Source: Acidihalobacter aeolianus (lineage in GTDB: Bacteria; Pseudomonadota; Gammaproteobacteria; DSM-5130; Acidihalobacteraceae). From it: a stretch of 64,000 nucleotides of DNA. Below are positions 44,770 to 52,459 of the stretch, in pieces; position 1 is the stretch's first letter, and each line of letters starts with the position of its first letter. The position numbers and the translations under genes are program-made. The notes beneath the pieces are model-generated. The model did no database searches. It was not told the origin of the DNA and was given only the letters and a program-made list of their open reading frames with translations. The stretch lies in assembly GCF_001753165.1 (NCBI RefSeq), contig NZ_CP017448.1:248001-312000 (forward strand), given 5' to 3'.

Positions 44770-46542
44770 TCAATACCCTGCCGCAAGTGCGGCAGGGCGG
44801 CGGCGGTCTGCTGCGCCCTCGTAGAGCCCCGTTTGCGGATTCGCGAGAATGGCCATCGCAGCGCCCCAGGCGTTGCCGTAAGTAAAGCGGTAGCCCATTT
44901 TTTCGAGCGCCTGCCGAGTGGCCGGGGTGAGCAGGCCGGGTTCGATCATGACGGTGGACGGCTGCCACTGTTCGTGGAAGCGCGGAGCGTCGACGGCCTG
45001 CTGCATGTTCATGTCGAAGTCGATTACGTTGAGGATGGTTTCTAGGGTGGTGGAGATGATGGTGGAGCCACCGGGGCTACCGGTGACCATGAACAGCCGT
45101 CCCTGGTGCAACACGATGGTCGGTGACATGGAGCTCAAGGGGCGCTTGCCCGGCTCGATCTGGTTCACGCTGCCCTGCACTAGGCCGAAGCTGTTGGGCA
45201 CGCCGGGCTTGGCGGTGAAGTCATCCATTTCGTTGTTGAGGAAAAAGCCGGTGTTGCCGGCGATCTGACCGAGCCCGAACAGGTAGTTGATCGTGTAGGT
45301 CACGCTGACCGCGTTGCCGTTCGCGTCGACCACGGAAAATTGCGTGGTGTTGGTGCCCTCCGCCGGCCCCAGGCTACCTCTGACCTCGCTTGAGGGCGTG
45401 GCGGCGTCGGGGCGGATCTGTGCGCGAATCCTGACGGCGTGCGCGGGAGAAAGCAGCGCGCGGATGGGGTTGTGTACGAAGGCGGGATCGCCGAGGTAGG
45501 TGTTGCGGTCGGCGAAGGCGTGGCGCTCGGCCTCGATCAGGTAGTGCAAGCTCTTGACCGAGGCGTAACCCCAGTCGGCGAGCGGATAGGGTTTGACGAT
45601 CTGCAGGATCTCGCAGATCGTGGTGCCGCCCGAGCTGGGCGGCGGGTCGGAGACGATGGTGTAGCCGCGGTACTCGCATTCGACCGGCTTGCCCCAGACG
45701 ACGCTGTAGTCGGCGAAATCCTTGAGCGTGAGGATGCCGTGGTGTCGCACGCTGGCGGCGACCACCGCGCGCGCGATCGATCCCCTGTAGAAGGCGCGGG
45801 TGCCGCCCTGAGCGATGCGTTCGAGGGTGCGCGCGAGCTGCGGCTGGCGCAGGCGTTCGCCCGCGCGCCAGGGGCGGCCGTGATTGAGGAAGATCGCGGC
45901 GACGTTGGGGTACTTGCGAAAGTCGCCTGCGCGGCCGTCAAGGATGTGCGCGTCGCCGGTTTCGAGGATGTAGCCCTTGCGCGCCAGTGCGATGGCCGGA
46001 GCCATAACGGTCTTGAGCGGCATCGTGCCGTAGCGGGCCAGCGCCGTGTCGAGGCCCATCACCGTGCCGGGTACGCCGACGGCGAGATAGCTGTGCGTGC
46101 TCAGGCCGGGCACGACCTCGCCCTGCGCGTTCTGGAACAGCTTCGGATAGGCCTTGAGTGGCGCCTTCTCGCGGAAATCGAGGAAGCGGTTCTGCCCATC
46201 TGCGAGATGGATCACCATGAATCCGCCGCCGCCGATGTTGCCGCAACAGGGATGCACTACCGCGAGCGCGTAGCCGATGGCCACCGCCGCGTCGATCGCG
46301 TTGCCGCCCTCGCGCAGGATGCGCACGCCGATCCGCGTGGCCAGATGTTGTGCGGTCACGACCATCGCGTGCTTTGCCTCGACCGGGCGCAGGCCTGCGA
46401 GGCTCGCAAGCGGTGAGACATTGCTGCCGTAATCCAGAGCCTGGGCGGAGATCGCGGACGATGTGTTGTCGGCGGCCAGCGCGGGCATACACGTTGCGGA
46501 GTATGCCAAGCAAAGCGTGGCCAGACTGATCATGATGCGCAT
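44770..46542 (-). CDS. ggt: Gamma-glutamyltransferase
   Basis: Periplasmic N-terminal nucleophile hydrolase of 590 residues that cleaves gamma-glutamyl bonds of glutathione and transfers the glutamyl group. A signal peptide (about 1-23, ending ALAAD) is present. The precursor is cut before a Thr in the motif NTTQFSVVDANGNAVS (near 397-412), giving large and small subunits. Substrate-site motifs GGGFMVIHL (near 105), GSPGGSTI (near 493-500) and SSGGTT are intact. It is flanked by non-coding DNA and appears to be a single transcription unit. Confidence 0.95.
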   Translation of the reverse strand: MRIMISLATLCLAYSATCMPALAADNTSSAISAQALDYGSNVSPLASLAGLRPVEAKHAMVVTAQHLATRIGVRILREGGNAIDAAVAIGYALAVVHPCCGNIGGGGFMVIHLADGQNRFLDFREKAPLKAYPKLFQNAQGEVVPGLSTHSYLAVGVPGTVMGLDTALARYGTMPLKTVMAPAIALARKGYILETGDAHILDGRAGDFRKYPNVAAIFLNHGRPWRAGERLRQPQLARTLERIAQGGTRAFYRGSIARAVVAASVRHHGILTLKDFADYSVVWGKPVECEYRGYTIVSDPPPSSGGTTICEILQIVKPYPLADWGYASVKSLHYLIEAERHAFADRNTYLGDPAFVHNPIRALLSPAHAVRIRAQIRPDAATPSSEVRGSLGPAEGTNTTQFSVVDANGNAVSVTYTINYLFGLGQIAGNTGFFLNNEMDDFTAKPGVPNSFGLVQGSVNQIEPGKRPLSSMSPTIVLHQGRLFMVTGSPGGSTIISTTLETILNVIDFDMNMQQAVDAPRFHEQWQPSTVMIEPGLLTPATRQALEKMGYRFTYGNAWGAAMAILANPQTGLYEGAADRRRPAALAAGY

Positions 46543-46900
46543 GATGTATCCCCCTAGCCCAGGTGAATGATTATCTTTCTTAATCTAAGGGTTGCGATGC
46601 AAAAAGGTACTGGACGTTTGTGAATGATGTCTCGATGAGTCGGTGTCACGAGCATCAGTTAACTTTTTACGTTAGAACATATCCGGCGCGATTTGCTGTG
46701 ACGCTGCTAAGCGATCGATATGGAAGTCTATAGGGACGTTACGTATTTCATAGGTCCGAAGTGCCTACCTTACCGGGGAAAGTCCAGGGGGAATTAGGTC
46801 TGAGCTTGCATTGTTAGATATTAGTGAGATCCATTGAAGGTTCAGTTCGAGGGTTGAATTGGTATCTGGGATCCACTGGTTGCTTGGCTGTCTTGTGAGT
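46543..46900. other. Intergenic region upstream of ggt
   Basis: About 360 bases, richer in A and T than the genes. It should contain the ggt promoter. The segment near 46566-46585 (GATTATCTTTCTTAATC) is weakly reminiscent of a Fur box but too poor to call. Nothing else recognised. Confidence 0.4.
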
Positions 46901-47401
46901 CTACTGTGTGCCAACCCGGAGGTGGCCGGTACGCACGATACGTGCGTTCAATACAGTCCGGTTGTCAGAGGCTAAATCGCAAGCATATACCACATTTACA
47001 TACGCGCCGTATTTGTCTTCAAATTCCACTCTGTCGCCAAGATATTCGATGGCCCCATGACCGTCTGAGAGCCAGTGTGCTTGGCTAAACATCGGATGCG
47101 ATGAGTTGTATGTCCATCTCACATCGTAGGAGTTGAGTCTTTCTATGGGGCGAGCACAGTGCGCGGCTGCGCTGTCGTATCCGCCACCTTGGTTAATCAG
47201 ACAGTTCAGATCATCAGGCTGGCATGTCTGCGACTTGGGGAAATTATTTGTATAAGAGTCGTTATATAGTTCTGCGTACGAGCTATTGTCCGAAAGCCTG
47301 TTAGACGAGGGTTTGTGTGAGTCCAGAAAGACTGCATAAACGGTTACGAAAGCGAGAATAATAACTAGACCTATGGCGTTCCATCTCATATCCCTACACA
47401 T
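46901..47401 (-). CDS. Hypothetical membrane-anchored protein, about 162-166 aa
   Basis: No family recognised. The N terminus has one hydrophobic helix (about 8-26) that could be a signal anchor; the rest is polar, Asn/Tyr/Ser-rich and contains Cys pairs (SQTCQPDDLNCL and AAHCARP, later VVYACDL) that could form disulfides, consistent with a periplasmic location. MRWNAIG at 47389 is an alternative start. Codon use is less GC-biased than in the core genes, and the gene lies next to an IS630 element, so it may be acquired. Confidence 0.55.
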   Translation of the reverse strand: MCRDMRWNAIGLVIILAFVTVYAVFLDSHKPSSNRLSDNSSYAELYNDSYTNNFPKSQTCQPDDLNCLINQGGGYDSAAAHCARPIERLNSYDVRWTYNSSHPMFSQAHWLSDGHGAIEYLGDRVEFEDKYGAYVNVVYACDLASDNRTVLNARIVRTGHLRVGTQ

Positions 47402-47838
47402 GCCTCCTCAGGGATTTAGCAAAAGTCGAAAATGCATATGCGGCGAGAACATTTGAATGTTTTGTTGCTTATGCTGATTCCGCATTTTAGCGCTGAGTGT
47501 AACAGTTGCATTGAACTTCTTTATACCGAGTGATTGATGGTCGTGCGCCGTACTAACTAGACTGGTAGTTTATATCGTATTTTGAAATTTAATGCCTTGT
47601 TGTACATTTGGATTGGCCGCTTAGAATTTGCTCGATTCAGCGGCATCATTTGCCCATGCGGCAAACTGCGCTCGAACACATGGATTGCACTCTGCGTTGA
47701 ATTCGGTGGCTTGGCGCCGCATGATTGCAAGGCGCACGGATCAATGGTGAGGGGGTTTATCTCCAAACTTGTTCATGGCTGAACTAAGCCAACTTGGTTA
47801 TCTGATATGCCACGGTGCTACATAGTCGATATTGGTCT
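47402..47838. other. Intergenic region left of the IS630 element
   Basis: About 440 bases of moderately AT-rich DNA. Two overlapping small ORFs on opposite strands (near 47557-47782) have no ribosome site or family resemblance. I see no RNA or repeat here. Confidence 0.4.
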
Positions 47839-48937
47839 TACTAAGCAGTACATTGATAACCCGACATGATATGATTTAGGGATGGAGAAATTAGACGGAC
47901 GCAAGCTTGATCGCAGCACGCTGGAAGCCATTCGCATTCGAGCCGTGATGAGGGTCGAGGCCGGCGAAAGCCCCGAAGTCGTGATCCAGGCCTTGGGCTT
48001 TCATCGTAGCCAGATTTACGCCTGGTTGGCGGCGTACCGCGAGGGCGGTCTTGAGGCGCTTCGCCAGCGCAAGGCCAAGGGTCGGGAGCCGAAGCTCAGG
48101 GGCGGGCAGCTGGATCGGCTCTACCGGCTCATCACCGAGCACAACCCCACGCAATTGAAGTTCGAGTTCGCTCTGTGGACGCGTGCGATGGTCCGCGAAC
48201 TCATCCGCCGCGAGTTTAAGGTACGCCTCAGCGAGGTGTCGGTGGGCCGTCTGCTGCGTACGCTGGGGCTGTCGCCACAGCGTCCTTTGCACCGGGCCTA
48301 TCAACGTGACGAGGCAGCGGTCGAGCATGGGCAGGCCGTGGCCTACCCCGAGATACGTCGGCTGGCCAAGCGCGAGAAGGCCACGATCTACTTCGGTGAT
48401 GAGGCCAGCGTGCGTTCGGATCACCACAGCGGCACCTCCTGGGCACCGATCGGTCAGACGCCGGTCATTGAGACCACCGGCGCTCGATTTGGCGTGAACA
48501 TGATCTCGGCCGTCAGCCCCCGAGGCGGGCTGCGCTTTATGACCTTCACCGGCACCCTGACGGCGCCTATGTTCATCGACTTTCTGGGACGGCTGATCGA
48601 GGGGGCTACCACCCCGGTCTTTCTGATTGTCGACGGACACCCGGTGCACCGCTCACGCAAAGTCAGGGACTTCGTTGACGGCACCGCGGGTCGGCTCCGA
48701 CTCTTTATCCTGCCGGCGTACTCACCTCATCTGAACCCGGACGAATGGGTATGGAACTGGCTCAAGCGGCACCACCTGGGCAAGGTCCGCCACAGTGGCC
48801 CGGATCAGCTTCGCCAAACGGTCACGCGATTTCTGCGCAGGCTGCAGCGGCTCACTCACATCGTCAAAGGCTTTTTCCAGGATAAAAACCTCGCCTACAT
48901 CCACAATAATGTCGGGTAATTAACGTGCTGCTTAGTA
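47839..48937 (+). mobile_element. Complete IS630-family insertion sequence
   Basis: The transposase gene is flanked by inverted repeats at 47839-47867 and 48909-48937 that match at 25 of 29 positions and both start with TACTAAGCAG read inward. IS630 elements insert at TA and duplicate it, and a TA is present at each outer edge (47839-47840 and 48936-48937). The element is about 1.1 kb and looks intact, so it may still be mobile. Confidence 0.93.
47882..48919 (+). CDS. IS630-family transposase
   Basis: A 345-residue DDE transposase. The N-terminal half (about 15-150) holds helix-turn-helix motifs (SPEVVIQALGFHRSQIYAWL near 30-49 and a second before 130). Catalytic residues lie in YFGDEASV (near 170), LIVDGHPVHRS (near 253) and SPHLNPDEWVW (near 285-295). 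It is a single uninterrupted frame, without the frameshift seen in some IS630 members. The start lies 14 bases inside the left inverted repeat end. Confidence 0.94.
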   Translation: MEKLDGRKLDRSTLEAIRIRAVMRVEAGESPEVVIQALGFHRSQIYAWLAAYREGGLEALRQRKAKGREPKLRGGQLDRLYRLITEHNPTQLKFEFALWTRAMVRELIRREFKVRLSEVSVGRLLRTLGLSPQRPLHRAYQRDEAAVEHGQAVAYPEIRRLAKREKATIYFGDEASVRSDHHSGTSWAPIGQTPVIETTGARFGVNMISAVSPRGGLRFMTFTGTLTAPMFIDFLGRLIEGATTPVFLIVDGHPVHRSRKVRDFVDGTAGRLRLFILPAYSPHLNPDEWVWNWLKRHHLGKVRHSGPDQLRQTVTRFLRRLQRLTHIVKGFFQDKNLAYIHNNVG

Positions 48938-49080
48938 TTTCTTGACCCACGTGGATTTCTCCTGGCGCCCACACATGGTGCGGTCTGGCTATGAGGATAG
49001 GTGTTTGATCTTGCTGGTTTGAGTAATGGCTTTAACTACTGGTAGGCATATATAAGTCTTTACCTGAAATGATAATCGTC

Positions 49081-49350
49081 TCAATTATTGTTGAGAATCC
49101 CATCCAGGTCAGAATTTATCGACCTAACCATACTTCGGTTTCTCTCCAGTACTTCTCTTGCTTGAGCGGAGTAGCACACTGCGGAGTCGTCTGTGTGGCA
49201 ATTTGAGCATAGGTGAGAATAACTCGAATTTCCGCATTCAAGACATAGCCATCGAGTATCGGGGAGTGCTTGTACAGCTTCATCAGTAGCATCTCTGACT
49301 CGTTCGACAATATCGCGAATGATCTCTCGCCTAACTGGTTTCAGATCCAT
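49081..49350 (-). CDS. Small zinc-ribbon-like protein, 89 aa
   Basis: A small ORF with a Cys pattern typical of a zinc ribbon: CLECG and CSNC (near 36-52), preceded by a helical basic segment (DLKPVRREIIRDIVERVRD, within 2-20). A CAGGAAGGCACCC sequence precedes the ATG. The Cys spacing and lack of a better frame support it, but no family is recognised and it lies in mixed accessory DNA, so it may be a remnant or chance ORF. Confidence 0.5.
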   Translation of the reverse strand: MDLKPVRREIIRDIVERVRDATDEAVQALPDTRWLCLECGNSSYSHLCSNCHTDDSAVCYSAQAREVLERNRSMVRSINSDLDGILNNN

Positions 49351-49753
49351 GGGTGCCTTCCTGTTTTAGTGAATAACGCCGCCTATGCATAGGCGGCCGT
49401 GCATAGCTTGGCCGTTCGAAGATCTTATGTGCGTTGTTTTTCGCTGTTGCAGGGCAATGGTCGACGAATACCAGAATCCCCGGATAACAAATATAACCGC
49501 GTGCTCTAAGAATGTGGAAATGCGCTTTCAATTGAATCCGCAAACACTGCCTAAGGGGCGCTGCCCCTCGCGCCGGTCAAGGGTAAAGCTCCGCTTTGCT
49601 TCGCCCTCCGGGCCGGCCCGTGTCCTCGCTACGCTGTGGGCCGCTCCAGCCGGCCCTCCCGGCCCTTGACCTTTGCTACCCCCGCGCTTCGCCAGCGTGG
49701 CAGAGGCCATGCGCGGCATGACCCCATGCCCGATCAAAGGCGAGGCACAGGCA
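49351..49753. other. GC-skewed non-coding block before radC remnant
   Basis: About 400 bases with no supported gene. GGTCAAGGG (near 49577) and CCCTTGACC (near 49663) face each other, enclosing a very GC-rich tract made of GCCGGCCC- and CGCTTCGC-like words. I recall similar GC-rich tracts next to radC in integrative elements, so this is probably debris of an older mobile element. Confidence 0.4.
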
Positions 49754-50261
49754 ATGAACCAGCAAGCGATCGACTTCGGCGGTTTTGTTCAGGACGCAGC
49801 GGGCAAGTATCAGATGGCGCGAGCCGTCAGCCCGGACGAGATCATCCACCAGGCGCGGCAGATTCTGGCGGAGCGTGTGAAACGAGAAAACGTCATCGAC
49901 TGTCCCCAGACAGCACGAGACTTCGTGACCATGAGCCTGGAGGCCGTCATCCGAGGCCTTTTGCGTGCTCTGGCTGGATAACCGGCACCGTGTCATCGCC
50001 TTTGAAGAGCTGTTCCAGGGAACGATCGATGGATGCTCGGTCTACCCCCGCGAAGTTGTTCGTAAGGCACTGGAGCACAACGCTGCGGCCTGCATCCTGG
50101 CACACAACCACCCCTCGGGCGTAACCGAACCCAGCCGGGCCGACCAGAGCATTACCGACAAGCTCAAGCAAGCGTTGGGACAGATCGATGTGCGGGTACT
50201 TGATCACTTGATCATCGGTGGCGCCGAGGTCACAAGCATGGCTGAGCGGGGAATGCTGTAA
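49754..50261 (+). pseudogene. radC-like gene with frameshift
   Basis: RadC/JAB-type metal-site protein of mobile elements, split over two frames. The first part (49754-49954, MNQQAIDFGGFVQDAAGKYQ start) runs to SLEAVIR and then leaves the family; the second part in another frame resumes at 49953 as [20 protein letters not shown] and continues through the JAB motif [12 protein letters not shown] to the stop at 50261. The simplest explanation is loss of one CG from CGCGAG near 49952. All JAB metal residues (His, His, Asp) are still in the second part, so the damage is recent or this is a sequencing error. Confidence 0.8.
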
Positions 50262-50366
50262 GGTCTTTCACTATATCATTATAACACATTGATAGTATTG
50301 ATAAATAATCAGATTTAGCGCGGCTTTTCGAGTATAATGAATGCTGCATTCAGAGGAGAACGAATC

Positions 50367-50561
50367 ATGTTTGAATCGACAGATTTTGAGAACTTAGTCA
50401 ATGGCGAAATAGGCTGCCCGGCAGCGCTAGCTGAGCGTTTGTATCCGGGGCTGGATCGGAAAAATAAGGCTTTGCTTATCGCGGCGATGATCTGCGGTGA
50501 AGCGGAGGTCGACGATTTCAGCGTTCAGCGATGGCTGACGCTCAAGTGCTTGAGAACCTGA
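50367..50561 (+). CDS. Hypothetical protein, 64 aa
   Basis: A short acidic product (MFESTDFENLVNGEIG start) behind a clear AGAGGAGAACGAATC ribosome site. A TATAAT at 50333-50338 could be its -10 box. It ends inside the next small gene (31-base overlap). No family recognised. Both genes resemble small plasmid or prophage genes and sit between the radC remnant and the toxin-antitoxin pair. Confidence 0.5.
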   Translation: MFESTDFENLVNGEIGCPAALAERLYPGLDRKNKALLIAAMICGEAEVDDFSVQRWLTLKCLRT

Positions 50562-50734
50562 TCGAAGACCTGGCGGGTGAGCGAGACGGTAAGTGCGGCG
50601 TTCTACTGAATCAGGACGAAATCGAGAAGATTGTGGATGTGGTTGATGACCCCGAACAGACGGTTAAGCCTGCGATTTACGTCGATGGTGAACCGCGCTG
50701 GCTGCGCGATGAGTTGAAATCACTACAGCGCTGA
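50531..50734 (+). CDS. Hypothetical protein, 67 aa
   Basis: Small acidic product (MADAQVLENLIEDLAGERD start) overlapping the previous ORF by 31 bases, followed by an intrinsic terminator. The overlap and terminator suggest a two-gene unit. No family or function recognised. Confidence 0.5.
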   Translation: MADAQVLENLIEDLAGERDGKCGVLLNQDEIEKIVDVVDDPEQTVKPAIYVDGEPRWLRDELKSLQR

Positions 50735-50766
50735 ATTGAGAACCGTGTAAACGAGCTATTCAAAAC

Positions 50767-50788
50767 GCCCGGCTTGAGCCGGGCTTTT
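50767..50788 (+). terminator. Intrinsic terminator
   Basis: GCCCGGC (50767-50773), TTGA loop and GCCGGGC (50778-50784) followed by TTTT close the small-gene unit and isolate it from the toxin-antitoxin pair. Confidence 0.8.
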
Positions 50789-50799
50789 CATATCAACAG

Positions 50800-51183
50800 A
50801 TGATACAATTGGCTATGCGACGCGACTACGGATTAGACACTCTGCTTGGTCTTGATCAAGTCATCATTGCTCAAGATTGCGGGTATTGGGTCAAGTTCGA
50901 AGTGAGTTTGGTTGAGGTTACTAATGAGAGGCCGCACGGCATTAAATATTCGCTGACCCTGCATGACCGCTACAGCAAGCGTGTGATGGGTTATGACAAT
51001 GCCCATGCGGTGCGGTTACCGCGTAAGCACAAGTATGCTGGCCAGCGCGCCCGTCCGCATGACCATAAGCATCAGCACTCTCTAGATAAAGGAGTGCCAT
51101 ACGAGTTTCAAGATGCCGATCAGTTGCTAGTGGATTTTTGGTCGGATGTCGATCGTGTATTGAAAGAGGTTTGTAACAAATGA
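50800..51183 (+). CDS. TumE/DUF6516-family toxin
   Basis: A 127-residue protein of the TumE (formerly DUF6516) family, the toxin of a two-gene addiction module. Family-like segments are YWVKFEVSLVEVTNERPHGIKYSLTLHDRY (positions 29-58) and DNAHAV near 66-71, followed by a His/Lys-rich stretch (RPHDHKHQHSL). The mode of action is not established from sequence. The stop overlaps the start of the downstream HTH gene by 4 bases, the usual arrangement. MRRDYG at 50815 is an alternative start. Confidence 0.78.
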   Translation: MIQLAMRRDYGLDTLLGLDQVIIAQDCGYWVKFEVSLVEVTNERPHGIKYSLTLHDRYSKRVMGYDNAHAVRLPRKHKYAGQRARPHDHKHQHSLDKGVPYEFQDADQLLVDFWSDVDRVLKEVCNK

Positions 51184-51533
51184 AGACCATCGTTATTGGT
51201 GTCATGCCGCAAGAGAAGATTCGCGAGCGAATGATGGCTATTGCTCGTGGTGAGTACAAACCAAAGGCCAGTGATCCGAAAGTCTGGTTTCCGTCCATGC
51301 GCTCATTGGCAGAAGTTCTAAGCGACGAGAATCAAGCTTTGCTGACTGCCATCAAAGAGAGTCGGCCAAAGTCGATTACTGAACTTGCGGTGAAGGTTGG
51401 TCGGAAACCAGGTAATTTATCTAGGACGCTTAAGACGCTTTCGCAGTATGGGCTTGTTGAGTTGCAGCGAGAAGATGGGCGGGCTCGCCCAGTCGTGCAT
51501 GCAAAAAACCTTGAGTTTCGGATATCGGTATAG
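51180..51533 (+). CDS. TumA-type winged-helix antitoxin
   Basis: A 117-residue DNA-binding protein. The C-terminal part is a MarR-like winged helix: SITELAVKVGRKPGNLSRTLKTL (about 61-83, helix-turn-helix) and YGLVELQREDGRARP (about 86-100, wing). It overlaps the toxin gene (ATGA) and is expected to neutralise it and to repress the operon. The pairing is the basis for the call. Confidence 0.78.
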   Translation: MKTIVIGVMPQEKIRERMMAIARGEYKPKASDPKVWFPSMRSLAEVLSDENQALLTAIKESRPKSITELAVKVGRKPGNLSRTLKTLSQYGLVELQREDGRARPVVHAKNLEFRISV

Positions 51534-51546
51534 AGGGGGGCTATAT

Positions 51547-51906
51547 ATGGAAAGTTGTGTATATGGGTCGATCCATGATCAGTTAGACCATGCTGGAGAG
51601 ATGGCGAGATCCAAAAGCGATGTAGAAATGATAAGTCGCTTAAGAAGTCGGGTTTCGGAAGTTAGAGGGGCGGGGCTCAGAGCTCAATTCGCACGCATGA
51701 TATGGAAACGGGGTGCGTCAATCGTGAGCTCATTCTGCTTTCCTCGGATATCGAGTCGTTTATTAACAAGCTGCAAGCAAGGCAGCCTCTGGCCTGCTGA
51801 ATCGTTTTGTGGACAAAGCGTGGACAGACGCAGCGGCACAAACTGGTACAACGTGGACACTCTGTGGACAGTGAAGTGTCCACGAGGGGTGAAAATGATC
51901 AAATAA
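51547..51906 (+). CDS. Doubtful ORF, 119 aa
   Basis: An ORF starting behind a GGGGGG run 14 bases after the antitoxin stop. Its first 60 residues look protein-like but the last 45 coincide with phased GTGGACA repeats and read like non-coding sequence. It could be a gene truncated when older mobile DNA was lost. No family recognised. Confidence 0.25.
   Translation: MESCVYGSIHDQLDHAGEMARSKSDVEMISRLRSRVSEVRGAGLRAQFARMIWKRGASIVSSFCFPRISSRLLTSCKQGSLWPAESFCGQSVDRRSGTNWYNVDTLWTVKCPRGVKMIK
51809..51883. repeat. Phased GTGGACA repeats near the island end
   Basis: GTGGACA occurs at 51809, 51820, 51853 and 51864, that is with offsets of 11, 33 and 11 bases, all on one helical face, and once inverted (TGTCCAC at 51877). 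Such phasing suggests a protein-binding array, for instance iterons, an operator or recombination-accessory sites. Confidence 0.5.
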
Positions 51907-51961
51907 TGACCATGTATTCTAGTCGGTAAATTTCTCTAACTTATTGGTTTTTAAGAATAAA

Positions 51962-52008
51962 AATGGCGCGCCCGAGAGGATTCGAACCTCTGACCTCTGC
52001 CTCCGGAG
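51962..52008 (-). repeat. Attachment-site repeat: 3' fragment of tRNA-Arg(CCG)
   Basis: These 47 bases are identical to 61722-61768, which covers the 3' part of the intact tRNA-Arg gene from the anticodon loop to the CCA. The match stops after CTCCGGAG. This is the standard footprint of tyrosine-recombinase integration into a tRNA 3' end, and marks the distal island boundary. Confidence 0.95.
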
Positions 52009-52210
52009 CGCGCCCGGGCCGCCTTTGTTGCTTACGCCGAACACAAGAAACACAAATATAATCAATGAACTAATAGGAATCAATAGGAAAGTAGAGGAAA
52101 CGAAATGAAGGTGTGACAGGGGGAAAATTGACGCAAAACCATGCTCAGAGCATGGTTCCTCTCGTTTCTTTCAGTTTCTGTTGAAAGTATGCGCGTTTCT
52201 GTCAAATCAG

Positions 52211-52220
52211 TAGCTATACG
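52211..52220 (+). promoter_or_regulatory. Island motif copy 1 (TAGCTATACG)
   Basis: One mismatch from TCGCTATACG, ending 25 bases before the AlpA-like start codon. The TATACG part could serve as a -10 box. See the other copies at 53681, 54456 and 61601. Confidence 0.55.
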
Positions 52221-52245
52221 TCACTCCCAATAAAAGGAGTGATCA

Positions 52246-52428
52246 ATGGAACTAATGACAAAGGCAGATGTGGCTTCGTATCTCGGCGTCACGATACGTA
52301 CGGTTGATAACCTTGTGCTTCGCGGCGAACTGCCCGGACCTCAGCATATCGGTAGAAGGGTGTATTGGCTCAAAGAGGAGTTTGACAATCACATTCGTGA
52401 TTGCTTGCGCGGCATACAACACAAGTAG
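52246..52428 (+). CDS. AlpA/MerR-like helix-turn-helix regulator, 60 aa
   Basis: A small DNA-binding protein of the AlpA/excisionase type: TKADVASYLGVTIRTVDNLVLRGELP (positions 5-30) is a winged helix-turn-helix, followed by GRRVYWLKEEFDNHI (37-51). Such proteins activate integrase genes or act as directionality factors in islands. It follows a GGAG site and is preceded by one copy of the island motif, so it may regulate itself and the integrase. Confidence 0.85.
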   Translation: MELMTKADVASYLGVTIRTVDNLVLRGELPGPQHIGRRVYWLKEEFDNHIRDCLRGIQHK

Positions 52429-52430
52429 AG

Positions 52431-52456
52431 GTACCCCACCTTTTCAGGTGGGGTAC
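52431..52456. terminator. Perfect 10-bp hairpin, possible two-way terminator
   Basis: GTACCCCACC, TTTTCA loop, GGTGGGGTAC. It starts 3 bases after the AlpA-like stop codon and lies at the 3' side of the structured non-coding region when that is read on the minus strand. It lacks a T tract on either strand, so it may be an RNA end-protecting hairpin rather than a true intrinsic terminator. Confidence 0.5.
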
Positions 52457-52459
52457 AAA

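Larger units (their letters stand above)
51907..52245. other. Left island boundary region
   Basis: A 339-base gap containing the tRNA-derived repeat (51962-52008), then AT-rich DNA and, at 52211-52220, the TAGCTATACG variant of the island promoter motif ahead of the AlpA-like gene. AAAAGGAGTGATCA before 52246 is a ribosome site. Confidence 0.6.

Noticed and set aside
46560-46590. Fur-box-like sequence upstream of ggt
   Set aside because: Too few matches to the 19-bp consensus to call.
51962-52008. A second tRNA-Arg gene
   Set aside because: Only the 3' part up to the anticodon loop is present, without the 5' acceptor strand or D arm; it is an attachment-site fragment.
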